Source: Callipepla californica brunnescens
Lineage: Eukaryota; Chordata; Aves; Galliformes; Odontophoridae
Length of the DNA: 64,000 nt
Assembly (NCBI GenBank): GCA_023055505.1
Contig: JALIRH010000049.1
Span: 2,356,001-2,420,000 of the forward strand
Reading direction: 5' to 3'
Under the pieces are notes generated by a model. That model saw only the letters and a list, made by a program, of their open reading frames with translations. It had not been told where the DNA came from and searched no databases. Shown here piece by piece: positions 34,477-46,456 of the stretch. The translations under genes and the position numbers were made by a program. Each line of letters starts with the position of its first letter. Within the stretch, counting starts at the first letter, position 1.

Positions 34477-34765
34477 ACAGAATCACAGAATTCTGGGTAG
34501 GGGCTGGAAGGGACCTCTAGAGATCATTGAGTCCAGCCCCCTGCCAAAGCAGCTCCCAGCCCAGGTTGCACAGGTAGGCATCCAGGTGGGTCTTGAACAT
34601 CTCCAGAGAAGGAGACTCCACCACCTCTCTGTGCAGCCTGTGCCAGCGCTCCGTCACTGCACTGTGAAGAAGTTCCCACACGTTTGCGCAGAACTTCCTA
34701 TGCTTCAGTTTGTGGCCATTTCTCCTCGTCCTATCACCATGCACCACTGAAAAGAGTCTGACATA
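34477..34765 (-). mobile_element. CR1 LINE 3' fragment
   Basis: Complement of the CR1 3' end: CAGAATCACAGAATTCTGGG, GGGACCTCTAGAGATCATTG, CCACCACCTCTCTGTGCAGC. Minus orientation, 5'-truncated. Confidence 0.9.
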
Positions 34766-34769
34766 ACCT

Positions 34770-36915
34770 TAGGATATACTGGATTTCTCTGTAACATCAC
34801 AACGTTTCCAAACTCATTTGTACTGCTGTTGGTTTCACAATTTATGCATGCCTGTATTTGGGTTCGAGGCAAGCTAATATGAATTAATTCTGAGTAATGC
34901 ATGTATTCTATTGATATAATACTGTTATTAATGATTGTGTATAGGTGTATGATTTATAATAATGTATAATAATCATATATTACAGATGTACTTTTCAATT
35001 GAAGCAATATGCCTGATTATTATAGATGTATAGCCAATAGACTACTACATGAATGAATATTGAATTTAGATCAGCTGAACCTTACTGCTCTGTCTCATCT
35101 GTTCCTGGCACTGGAAACATGCAAGGACGAGGACTGCAGAAACATGTGACACCAGATGCTCTTTAAAGAAACCTTAATGCAACTGTGTAGTTCCCTGTGT
35201 TCTTGCCAGAAATGTCTTGCTTCTGCATTGATAAGAATCAGTTGTGGTATTTCTATCTATATATCTTGTTAGTTTTCTCTGAGCACTTCCTGTGTGAAAA
35301 ACTAGGAATTTGCCGCTTGGACTGAGAAGTTTAAAAGAATAAGTCAGTAAATCTCTGGTATTCTTCCTTTATTCTTGTCTCTTCCCCATTTTACATTACA
35401 ACGGCTTTCAAACACTCATCAGAAGTGAGATTCAATCTCTTTTGGTTTACAGATGGCATTGTCGATGGATTTGACAAAGATATGATTGTGTAGTTATTGA
35501 GAGCATCGAGATTCTCAGGGACATTTTCATGAGAATATCTTCAGAGTTTTTGATTCTCCCATACATTTCTGCTCCTTGTAACCCAAAAAATATCCCAGTC
35601 ATTTTTTCTGGATGTAACACGCTCCTTTCCATTTCTGCCTTCCCCTTCTCTGCATTTTGCCATGTATATTCTTCCTTTCTTTATCCCGCTCCTCATTCAG
35701 TACATTCTGAACATGCTGAATTCACTTTATCCTACAATTTTTCTGTTCCCTCCCACCCCGACTTTTCTATTTCTTTCCAAATTAATTTGCCCTACCACCT
35801 GGTCTCTGAGGAATTTAGTAATTCTTGAGTATATAAAGCCTGGCTCCTAACAGATGGGGCTTCCAAAATAACACACATCAACAACGTATGTCCTAGGGCC
35901 AGAAGATTGTAAGTTAGCTGCAGTTTCGTGATGACTTCAATTTTCTAGTGGTTGTGAACGCTGTCAAAGAACGTTAACACTGTTTGTGATACCATGTCTT
36001 CTAAATAGTGGAGTTTAGACCACGCCTATTTCTTTGATTTAGAACAGAAGTTTATTTTCCAATTTCATGGTACTGATTGCACAGATTTTATAGTATAAAA
36101 AAAATTTTATATATAAAAAAGATTTTATATATAAAAAAAACAGACACTCTTTTCTGATATGTAGCTTTTTAAATGTTCAAAATTCTTATGATCTGTATTT
36201 GCAGATCAAAATCTTTTGGAGACCTTTTTAATTTGGGAAAATAAAGAAGATTGGGAAAATAAAGAAAAAAGGGTGGACATATTCATAGGGAAAAAAGGAA
36301 TTCCAATTGTCCAGGATTTTTAATTTTTGATGTGTAAATCTTTTATGTCTAAATATTGGTACCAATAGTCGAGCTCCTGAGAGCCTTGTTATTTCATGTC
36401 CTAGGTGTGGGCAGTAATTGGCTTTTCCTGTTTAAGTTGCTATACTTTGTATCGATAACAAATAAACTTATGGAACCAGACACTATGCTTGGAGGCAATT
36501 TTACTGGGTATATGAGGTAGAGCAGTAATTATTTAAAGCCAGGCTTTCTATGTGTTACAGGACATTATGGTAAGTACTACAAAAGTCAAACTGTTCTGGG
36601 GCCTGGAGTTTTGAGCTGGAATTTGCCTAGAAATTTGCCTAGAAAAATGTCTATGATGGAGGATTTCCTTCTCTAGAAATACTATCTATTGCTCCAACAG
36701 TACATGTCTGAAAGAGGTGATGATAGTCCTGAAAGCCACAGCACTAGTTACAGCACTGGTTATGCATCCAGCTGTTCACACGAAGAACAAACCGTCACCT
36801 GTAAAATTCAGGAGAACGGCACCTAAACTGATATGTTTTCCACCTTTGGACCCTGAGTTCTTCAGTCTGTCACGATTTGTTCCACTTCTCCATTTGCAGT
36901 TTCACGGGGGGCTAA
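34770..36915. other. AT-rich, no gene recognised
   Basis: AT-rich sequence including short direct repeats of TTTTATATATAAAAAA type near 36100-36140. No convincing exon chain. Confidence 0.4.
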
Positions 36916-36919
36916 AAGG

Positions 36920-37335
36920 ATAGACTCACAGAATCCTTAGAGTTGGAAGAGACCTTGAAAGGCAATCTAGCCTGACCCTCTTGCAATGAACAGGGACACC
37001 ACAGCTAGGTCAGGTTGCTCAGGGCCTGATCCAGCCTCATCTTGGAGGTCTCCAGGGGTGGGGCATCAATCACATCTCTGGACAACCTGTTCCAGTGCCT
37101 CACCACCCTCAGTGTAAAAGACTTTTTACTTATATCCAACCTAAATCTACCCTCTTCGAGCCTGAAGCAATTTCCCCTTGTTCTGTCACCACAGACCCTG
37201 CTAAAGCATCCGTCTCCTTCTTTCCTGTAACTCTCTTCTGGATACTGAAACGTTGCTCTCAGGACACCTCAGAGCCTTCTTTTCTCCAGGCTGAACAGCT
37301 CCAGCTCTTTCATCCTGTCCTCACAGGAGAAGCAT
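36920..37335 (-). mobile_element. CR1 LINE 3' fragment
   Basis: Complement of CR1: TCACAGAATCCTTAGAGTTG, GGGCCTGATCCAGCCTCATC, GGACAACCTGTTCCAGTGCC, TCTCCAGGCTGAACAGCTCC. Minus orientation. Confidence 0.9.
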
Positions 37336-37657
37336 TTCACCCCTTGGATAAGTTCTCTTTTCTCTTTTTTTTCTTTCTAAGCAATTCTAACTATGCTATG
37401 GGGAATATTTGTTTTTGCTTTTGACATAGTCTTTCTTAACGAGATTATTCCCAAGCCTTTGATAAATTCCAATAAAATGCTCTTCCTGCTGCAAAGAGAT
37501 AGTTACAGGTAAAAGACATTGCCTGTAAACTGGTGGATAGGCCAGTTTCCTGACTATCCTAATTAGCTGTGTGTAATTTGGCACATTCCTTCCTGAAATG
37601 ATGATTTAATCTAATTCAGATTATTTCACAAGATATCTTTTAAATGAATTAAGAACT

Positions 37658-38203
37658 TTATCTCCAAAGCCCAGAAATTAATATCACCAAGAATAAGACT
37701 GGCATCTTTTGCAAGAGTAGCATTTTAGTTTCTCTGTGAAGTGACTCGACTTCTGACCATTGAGCAGTTGAGAAATCAGGTGGAATGCACGTCCATTTCT
37801 CACTTCTCTTCCTGTTAATCTCCCCTAGTCTTGGTTTACAGTGAACAACTTGTGCAGCTTTGCACTGTGAAAATGGAATTTGGTTTATTAGCCCTGAAAT
37901 ATCATGAACAATAATAAAATCCACGCACAAGTGAGAGAATAAAAGATTATTTGATATTTGATATTGCTGATGAAAGTTAGCTCTTGGAGGGTGGCAGGGA
38001 AGTGACAAAATTACTGTTGCTGTTCTGTAATGACGTGCTACCATTGTGGCTAGGTGGTGCATTTTTGTGGTTTTGTTTTCTTCTTTGTCTTCTGGTAGTG
38101 CTTTTAAGTGGCTTGAAATGACAGAATAATATTTCGTAACCTGTTGCTCAAGAAAATCCTCACTGATATGTTTGAGGTCAGATTCATCTGACTCGATTAA
38201 CAC
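37658..38203 (-). other. Unexplained 181-codon open frame
   Basis: An uninterrupted minus-strand frame includes IESDESDLKHISEDFLEQQV and HLKALPEDKEENKTTKMHHL. It is unusually long for AT-rich DNA in this window. A second open minus-strand stretch (38262-38570, with SYAMWDGTYAYITVFINYYG) lies just upstream. No family recognised and no flanking splice sites verified. It may be an old element ORF or chance. Confidence 0.25.
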
Positions 38204-38571
38204 TTGGATAAGAATACGTGGCTTTTAAAAATGGTAATGGTAGGTGCAAAGTCTGTCTTATTTAAATCTTCGGCCTCAGATGAAAGCTGAACACATCCCC
38301 TTGTATACAGTTTTCCCTGCTACTGAGGGGATCAAGGAGAACACCACCTGAGCTCCCTGCTCCTTGAACTAACTGCCCTGATGCCCTTAAGTCCCCTCTG
38401 ACAGTCCTCAGGGTTCCTTCATTGCTGCCAACTTCATCTAACAAAAGCAGATAATAATTAGAGGTCTGGACCAAACCAGGGAACCTTCCATAATAATTAA
38501 TGAAAACAGTTATGTAAGCATATGTTCCATCCCACATAGCGTAGCTATCCAGTTTATGAGATATACGCAAT

Positions 38572-38636
38572 CACACAGAATCAAAGAATTGTAGGGGCTG
38601 GGAGGGACCTCTAGAGATCACTGAGTCCAATCAATT
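38572..38636 (-). mobile_element. Short CR1 3' remnant
   Basis: CACAGAATCAAAGAATTGTA followed by GGGAGGGACCTCTAGAGATC is the complement of a CR1 3' end. Confidence 0.75.
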
Positions 38637-38674
38637 GGAGTGAGACAGCAATGCATGTTAATTATTGTTTGTTT

Positions 38675-38722
38675 GTATGTGTATATATATATGTATGTAT
38701 ATATATATATATATATATAAAT
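38675..38722. repeat. (TATG)/(TA)n microsatellite
   Basis: GTATGTGTATATATATATG followed by GTATGTATATATATATAT, about 48 bp. Confidence 0.9.
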
Positions 38723-39241
38723 AAAGCATGATGTAGAGATGTGGAATAAAGGGTGAAATGTTGTGGTTTTATCATTTTTTTTTTTGTTATCAGTATTCCA
38801 CAACACAACATCATGCAGAGCACCGGGCGTTGAAGAGTTAATGCTCCAGTTCCATGGAATGCTGATTTTCTGGCCAGCAACACCATTTTAATCTGTCACC
38901 AGTGTTATACAAAGAGGTTTTAAACAAATCCCGGGGAAAGGAGGATACTATGAAGTTGCACTATTAACAGAAAATCTGTTCTTTGGCAGAATTCTATAAA
39001 TAATGTTTTCTGACTGCTGTGACAGAATCCACACAGCTGATAATATCGTCCTACAGCCAAAGAGATGCTGCTCACAGGGACCAAGTGCAGGACATCAGAC
39101 TTTTGCTGGTTAGGGTTCAGGGCCAAAAAAGCTTGGAGGCTGTGGCTCCAGGCCAGCCAGAGGATGTTGCACAGATGACATCACCCAGGCTCCTGGAACT
39201 CCTGGACACTGATGTCACAATGCATCTCCATGATGATGACG

Positions 39242-39257
39242 CCCCCCCCCCCCCCCC
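39242..39257. repeat. Poly-C tract
   Basis: A run of 16 C after GATGATGACG. Confidence 0.9.
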
Positions 39258-39419
39258 AAGGACAGCTGGCAGCTCGTTCCAGGCAGCTCACCTGTGAGCT
39301 GTGCTGCCTGCAGCCGCTCACCATGCCCAGTGCCTGAGGACAGCCCCGGGAGCAGACAAGCTCAGCCTCATCCCGCTCTGGATGAAGGTTCATGGGACCA
39401 TTCAGTGTTTGTTCACTGC

Positions 39420-39690
39420 AGACCCTTTGGTGGTAAGAGTTTCAGGTTACTGTTTTGGATTAACTGTTACCAATTTGTGTTACTGTAAAGGTTGAAGGAT
39501 TATCCCTTGGGATTAAGATAAAGGTTACTGTTTTGGAATAGCATTTAGGGTAAAGAGTTACCATATTACGTTAGGATGAAGGACTTGCCTTTTGCGATAA
39601 AGACAAGCACCACTGGTTCCCATTCTGGATTACAGTAAAGGACTCCCATTTTGGGCTATGGTTAAGGACTGTCCTATTGTGTTCAGACAG
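39420..39690. repeat. Degenerate ~30-bp minisatellite
   Basis: Imperfect units such as GGTTACTGTTTTGGATTAA, TAAAGGACTCCCATTTTGGG and TTAAGGACTGTCCTATTGTG recur every 26-35 bp and run directly into the solitary satellite module at 39.69 kb. Confidence 0.55.
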
Positions 39691-39945
39691 TCCAGGAGGA
39701 CTGTGGAGGAGTCCAGGCCTGCTATCCACGATTAGAGCAGGCACCGGACGAGGCCAAACGCTGACCATCCACGCCTGGGAGGTGGAAAGGGTAGCTACTG
39801 GGCATGCTGCTGCCTCCACGAAAGATGCGATTTCTAGGCTACCTACCCCGAAGGAGTCCGGGGCTGTTATCCAGAAGCAAGCATCTCTCTGGAGGAAGGG
39901 AAGGTTCTCCCAGTCAAGCTGCGGAGGAGGCAAGGGTAGCACATC
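39690..39945 (+). repeat. Solitary copy of the 613-bp satellite core
   Basis: The segment from GGAGGAGTCCAGGCCTGCTA to GAGGAGGCAAGGGTAGC matches the GC-richer half of the monomers at 46-61 kb closely. It is in the same orientation, about 6 kb from the array, and lacks the purine-rich half. Confidence 0.9.
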
Positions 39946-39949
39946 CCGT

Positions 39950-42310
39950 TGTATACTATTCCAGAACCAAAGCTTAGCAAATCCAATGAAAGCAAAACTT
40001 CTGATTTTAACCAAATCTGAAATAACGTGAAGAAGTAGAGAAGAACAATTTTGAGAAGTTTAGACCATAATATTTTATTCAGGTTACCAAATGGCCTAAG
40101 GATGAAAAGGTGAAGTGCAGCACGAATTTTTTCAGTTGCTCTGCTTCCATGACTGTAACCGTCCCCACAGTGCATTTACCACCATCCAATAGTACAGAGT
40201 GAAGACACTGGCCACTTTTCTTGTTCAGCAGTATGTAATGCCAGCAGGATGGCTTTCACTTCTGCAAATGGCTTTGATTCACCTTCTCTTATTCCTTCAT
40301 CTTCCTCTTCTCCTCCAAGCTAGTTACAATAGCTCTTCAGAATGGTGAATATCCTTGATATGTTCAAACCAGCATGTTCCTCTTGCTATGTCTCCTGAGT
40401 AGGTTTTGAGATTTGTTTAAGGTTAAACAATTTTTAAGAATACCGCTGAGACCACATTCTTAACATTTTCTTGCGCTGACACTGGCCCAAAAGCTACTGC
40501 ACAAACTATCTCCCATTTACTCTGTTCAGAAGGTTATCGCTGCTTAGGACTTCATTTGAAATGGTTCTTCCAAGTCACTTGATGCATATCACACGGTACT
40601 TACATCATAGTGCCTTCTGGTTACTTCTGTTTAGAGGTAGTGAGCAGTAGCCCAATTGTTCTCAGGAAATCTCTCTGCTTATACTGGGTTTCACATTTTC
40701 ATCTCACAAATATGCCAACATATTTGGATAAATTGATTTTCCCACCCCTGGCTGGCCTCGGTGTTAAAAGCTAATTCTTGAAAAGCTTAAGCAAGCTTAT
40801 AACACATCAGCGCTTTACCTACTTCATCTTATTCATTCACTCAGAGTAGTCTGAATCTTTCAAATCCTTTCCCGAGGGGAAAAACTTACAAATAACCAAA
40901 CTGCTTTTACATTAGGTTTTTACATTTTATGTTTTTCCACACTGATCTATTACCTCGTTTGTACTCACACAGGCTTGTCTTTCCTAAAAGCTCAGCTGCT
41001 TTGACTGCTGGAAATATTATGATTTCACAATCTGTTACATTACATATTTCCTATTAAGTGTCTTAGATTTACAAAACCAGTTATCCTCTTACTCAGCATT
41101 AAATTATTTGATTTAATATGAGAAAGGCAATACAACACAGAATGAGCAAGCAAAGCAGTCAACAGTCCACTGAGTTTATGACCTCTGTTTTCAAGAAGGT
41201 CTTTTTCAGAAATGGCACTGGAAACATGTAAGTGTGGTTTATTGGCTATTTCTGTGAATGAATATATTTTTGATATAGAACGTAGTTTTTCTATTTTTTT
41301 TCTTTCTAATACAACTAATAATCATCAGAGGAAGGAATACATAGACAATTAACTTAGTTTGAACCTTAATAAATGCATAAAACAAAATTGTAGATGAGAA
41401 AAGAGTGCTTTTTACAGTGTTAATATTTTAGGAGTTCCATATAGTTGAAAAGCAAATTCTGAGCACCTCAGAATGTTTTATTATTTGAGGTATGTCCTTT
41501 AAATTTGACGTTTTATTTAAATTACATATGACACAGAGTTTTAGCAAACTTAGAACATCTAACACAGAAAGTTCTATGAAAATTCAACATTTTCTTCAGA
41601 TTGATTTTATGAAGTGCCAAAACTTTGAAGTTGAGACAGTCACAAATGCCTCAATTCTATTTAAGACTGGTGATTTTGTGTGAAGATATATGTCTGAAAG
41701 AACTGTTCACACATTGAGAGAACCCATCAGTAGCAGCAACAGTGCTTTTATGTACAGTAATACTTAAATTCTTACTACAGAATACTGAAGTGATAGACTA
41801 AGCTAATAAAAACCAGTTCTATTTTCTTTTTACCATCCATTAAAACTAAGTCATAATTTCTGTGCTTTCAAATATCTTGCGCCATAATTTACATTACATA
41901 GCATGCAATGTCACACTGCAGTTAGAGTATGTAGGCTTGTACATTCATGATCACGTAGGGAAAGATCAAGGAAAAAATAACGACATGGTTTTGCTTGAGG
42001 GCTGATACTAAAGCTTTAGCAAGCACCGGATTAGCTCCCTGCTGCAACTCAGGAACCAGCAAGACTCTTTTTTGGCAGAGTTAAAAGGAACTTTCTTGAC
42101 CTCTTTTGACTACTGAAGTTGAAACAAACCCCATGGCCATTTATTTTCTGTGAATCACAGGATTTTTGTTGTGGAGTTTAGCTTTCTAAAGTGCTCTGCA
42201 GAGGAAAAAATTTTGAACTGTGTTCATGGGAACTTGAAACTGAGCTAACAAATAGTGCAGTAAATAAAACAAACAAGCAAGCGAGCAGAGAAAAAAGAAT
42301 CAATCCTTAA
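39950..42310. other. AT-rich, no gene recognised
   Basis: No exon chain or repeat family was recognised. Confidence 0.4.
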
Positions 42311-42319
42311 AAATCTGCA

Positions 42320-42775
42320 GACCTAGAACTAGAGAAATGCTGAAATATGTTCAGAGGAGAGCAACAAGACGAAGACGTGACGAAAAGCTGAGGAAGCTGG
42401 CATTATTTAGCCTGAGAAAAGGAGGCTGAGTGGAGAGTTCATTGTTCTCTATCTGAAAGGAGGTTGCAGTGAGGAGGGTGTCCACTTCTCCTCAGGCGAC
42501 AAAGAGAGTGCCAGGAAATGGTCTCAAGTTACACTGGGGAGGTTTAGATGAGATATTAGGATGAACTTCTTGTTGGCAAGGGTAACGAGGCACTGGAACA
42601 GGCCGCACAGTGAAGCAGTGGCAGTGGCATCCCCATCCCTTGAGGTATTTAAGATATGCAGATGTGCTGCTTAGGGACATGGTTTAGCGGTGGACTTGGT
42701 AGTGTTAGGCTGATGGCTAGACTCGATGATCTTGAAGATCTTTTCCAACATAAGTTATTCTCTGAATATAGTCTG
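42320..42775 (+). mobile_element. CR1 LINE 3' fragment
   Basis: CR1-like text in plus orientation: TTTAGCCTGAGAAAAGGAGG, GGCACTGGAACAGGCCGCAC, GACTCGATGATCTTGAAGAT, ending near the CR1 closing phrase. Confidence 0.85.
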
Positions 42776-43734
42776 TAAGGTGAATAAGCGTCACTGACAC
42801 ACTAAGGTGTCTGAATATTCGGCATCTGTGAGAATATCTTTAAAATGGACAAAGACAGCTGCTGTTTCATAACAACCTGTTTCTAGCAGAAAGCTACTGG
42901 AATAATAGTATTAAAATATATATATATTAAATTTCTTTCAGTCACCACAAGGCAAAATAAGTAGAAAAGAAACTGAGAACGCGATACCTCGATTTTCTTC
43001 TAACTGTTGTTTGCACACATCCCTGCTTCTGTGATTTAATGAAGCATATCCTCCTTTCTCCCTTCAGTATTTTATAAGACTAATGGTGAATCAGAAGGGT
43101 GCTATAATTTAAAGAAAAACAGACAAGTAAGAAAGAGAACATTATAAGCTCTCCTGAAAGAGACTACTTAAACTGAAAAGCCAAGCCACTTGCTACAGCA
43201 TGAGACATGTCCTTTTGAGGACATGATAACGGAAAAGGGTTTGCAAGCTCAGAATAAAGCTCCTTGTTATAAGCAGAAGCATTCTGCTTTGAGATGTTTT
43301 TTCTGACTTCAGTTGACCTTCCTAAGGTCACGGATTTGTGAACCTGGTTTTCCCAAGATTTCCCAAGTCTGTCTGGGCAAACAGAATGAACAATTGATCA
43401 TGCTAGACATAGTTCTTTGTATTTCCAATTTTCTACATGTGTGCTAGAAGAAGATTATTTTAGCCTCGCTTTTCTGTTATTACTTACTCTTTGGCCTTAT
43501 ACATTTCTTAAAGAATAGACTCTTGTGTTTTTTTAATATTATGGGAGTTTTTTTAATGCTTTTTTCTAATGATTTTTCTGGGCTGATGCTAGTTATTGGA
43601 ATACATCTTATGGCTTAGTCCCCTTGTGCCAGACAGCTCCTACACTGTCCCAGAAGCTTATAAAAGCTTCTGTTGACTTCCACTGAACTATTGGTCAGTT
43701 TCAAGGTTTATAGTTAATTGGGTTTCATTCAGCT

Positions 43735-44608
43735 GGTGATCAGTCACTACTGGGGTTCTGCAGGGCTCCCTTTTAGGTCCAGTTCTCTGATGTCCATTTT
43801 AGATCCAGTTCTCTCGTGTTTTCATATATGTCTTAGATGCAGGACTCAAATGTATACTAAGCAAGTTTGCAGATGACACTAAATTCAAGGGTAGAGAAGT
43901 CTTGCAGAGAGATCTTGATAAATCAGAGGACTATATAATCCACCAGTTCCATGAAATTTAGCGAGAGCAATTGCCAGATTCTGCACCTGGGACTGGGCAA
44001 CCCTGGCTAAACATACACACTGGGGGATGAGAGGCCATAATGGCCCAACAGAAAGGGATCTGGGTGTTTCGGTTTAGGGCAAGCAACTTGAACCTGAATC
44101 AGCAGTGCACCCTGGCAGCTGAGAAGGCCGACCATACCTTGGAGCTCATCAGGCCCAGCACTGCCCGCTGGGGGAAGGGAGGGTTTGTCCTGCTCTGCTC
44201 TGTGCAGCCTCACCTTGAGGCACCACAAGATAAGGACCTAAGTCTGTCAGATTGTTTTAAGCAGGGCTGTGAAGACGGTGAAGAGTCTAGAGGGCAATAT
44301 GTATGAAGAGTAGCTGAAGCCACTCTGCCTACAGCACCTCATGACGGGAGTAGAGGGGCAGCGCTGATCTTTCTGGTGACAGTAAAAGGACTTGAGAGAA
44401 CAACATGGAGTTGTGTCAGGGAATGGTCAAGTTAGCAATCAGTAAAAGATTCTTCACCAGACTGAACCATCAGAGGTCAACAAGCATTTGGACGGTACTA
44501 TCAGACACGTGGTTTGAATTCTGGGTGGTTCTCTGTGCAGCCAGGTCTTGTATTTGATGATCCTTGTGAGTCTCTTCCGACTCAGGATATTTTATGATTC
44601 TGTGAAAA
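43735..44608 (+). mobile_element. CR1 LINE fragment, ORF2 3' part and 3' UTR
   Basis: Plus-strand CR1 text: GGGGTTCTGCAGGGCTCCCT, AGTTTGCAGATGACACTAAA (the catalytic reverse-transcriptase FADDTK-like region), CTGCACCTGGGACTGGGCAA, and a CR1-type end at GACTCAGGATATTTTATGAT. Frames are interrupted, so the copy is inactive. Confidence 0.85.
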
Positions 44609-45345
44609 CTGTGTGTGGTGCTTCCCATATATAGCGCCATGTGTGTTTGTTGTTGTTGTTGTTTTGTTTTTTTCATACATATGTATAGCTAAATCATCTC
44701 ACTTTATAAGATAATACAACCACTTACTGCTAAAATTTTACAACTTCTGATTGGATCCTAGCTTTGAAATTACTGACCTTTAACACCACTGGAGTATATT
44801 GTAGGCCCGCCTGTAACTAACTGGGTTATACTGCTGTTAAACAAATCAGCTGTGTAAAGTAGATGGGTTCCACATATCCCCATAAGAGCAGATTTAATCC
44901 TTTTTCTCATGAAGCAAAAACTCCATTATACCAGTCATCTCTGCCACTGATTGGAGCCGTCTGAAAACTGAGATCTTACCTTCTAATCAGACCAATGAAG
45001 TGGTAAGCACTACAGTCTCAGCTGAAAAAAATATATATCCTCTTCATCTCATCACAGAAAGCAGCATTGAAAGTGATAAATTCAAAGTTACATTCTAGAT
45101 GATAAACAATTTTTCATTTTCACTCTGAGAACTATTTTCCTATCACAGATGTTTAGCTTGAAAGGTTCGCTGTTCTGACCACTACTGTATGACGTAAAAT
45201 GACTGGTAACTGAGGTTTTCTCCTAATGCTTCTGCAAATATTTCAAAGTTCGCTGGAGATTTCTGACAAAAGATATTTAGGATATCAGAATCAGAAAATT
45301 AAGGAGAGAAAATAATTTTAGAGGAACTAAAATGTACACACACAC

Positions 45346-45741
45346 GTGCATGCATATATACGATTATTCAATGAAAAAGAACTTAAAATGTTTTTCTTTT
45401 CCACTGTCGAGGAATGCCTCTGGATATACAGAATATTTAAGCTACAAAGGCTTTTTTTGTACCGAATATGTCCTTTAACATCACTGTACCTCCTTTGTAA
45501 CCGTCAGAATCCTATGTTTATTAATTCTTCCCACATTAATTTCAGTGGCAAGGAAATGCTTAGAACACTGGGATTTCCATTTACACTCATGATTTCCAAT
45601 TTTATCGGTGATAAAACTATCAGCTATGAGAAATATTTCCTCAAGCTGTCAGATGTCATTCCACAGGTAATTGACTGCGCTATGAATGCAAGTACTATAG
45701 TTCCTACATTATTTTACGGATGTAATGCTTACCTAGCTTGA
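45346..45741 (+). other. Unexplained 131-codon open frame
   Basis: A plus-strand frame in AT-rich DNA includes GFPFTLMISNFIGDKTISYE and LSDVIPQVIDCAMNASTIV. No homologue recognised and no splice context verified. It may be chance. Confidence 0.2.
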
Positions 45742-45904
45742 GGATTGAATTACATTGATCAATACATATCAATCACTTTCAGAACTTTTAAACAAATAAG
45801 CTACATTATTGCAAAGCATTACTACTTAGCATGTCTAGTATTTGTGGATTTGCAAGCAATAACAACCAAGAAGATATTTTAGTGGACAGCGTCTACCCAT
45901 GAAC

Positions 45905-46456
45905 CCAATTAAGCCATAGACAGAGAAAAAGGAAATGTATCAAGCCTAGGAGGAAAGTGGGCACCTGCAGGCTTCTGTTTAGGGTTTGAAAAAGAAAAGA
46001 TAAAAACAAACAAGAGAAAACGTAACTACAGGAAAGGAAACTGGAAGGGCATAGAGGAAAGAGCACAAGAAAGTCAGAAGAAAAGCAGGAAAAAACAAAG
46101 GATCGCTAAAAAAATAGAAGATGATTCCAAAGATCAAGTGTTTCCACCAACCAAAGACCAAGTAGTGGAAAAGACACGTTGGGTAGCAAGCCTGGAGGAG
46201 TCCAGGCCTGCTATCCACGATGACAGCAGGCACCGGACGAGGCCAAACGCTGACCATCCACGCCTGGGAGGTGGAAAGGGTAGCTACTGGGCATGCTGCT
46301 GCCTCCACGAGAGATGCGATTTCGAGGCTACCTACCCCGAAGGAGTCCGGGGCTGTTATCCAGAAGCAAGCATCTCTCTGGAGGAAGGGAAGGTTCTCCC
46401 AGTCATGCCGCGGAGGAGGCAAGGGTAGCTACCAGGCATGGATCTACTCAGCAAAC
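45905..46456 (+). repeat. 613-bp satellite monomer, left outlier
   Basis: One monomer (core GCAAGCCTGGAGGAGTCCAG at 46186) separated from the main array by exon block 1. Its right edge, AGCAAAC joined to ATTGGCACAC, is the satellite/exon-block junction. Confidence 0.9.
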
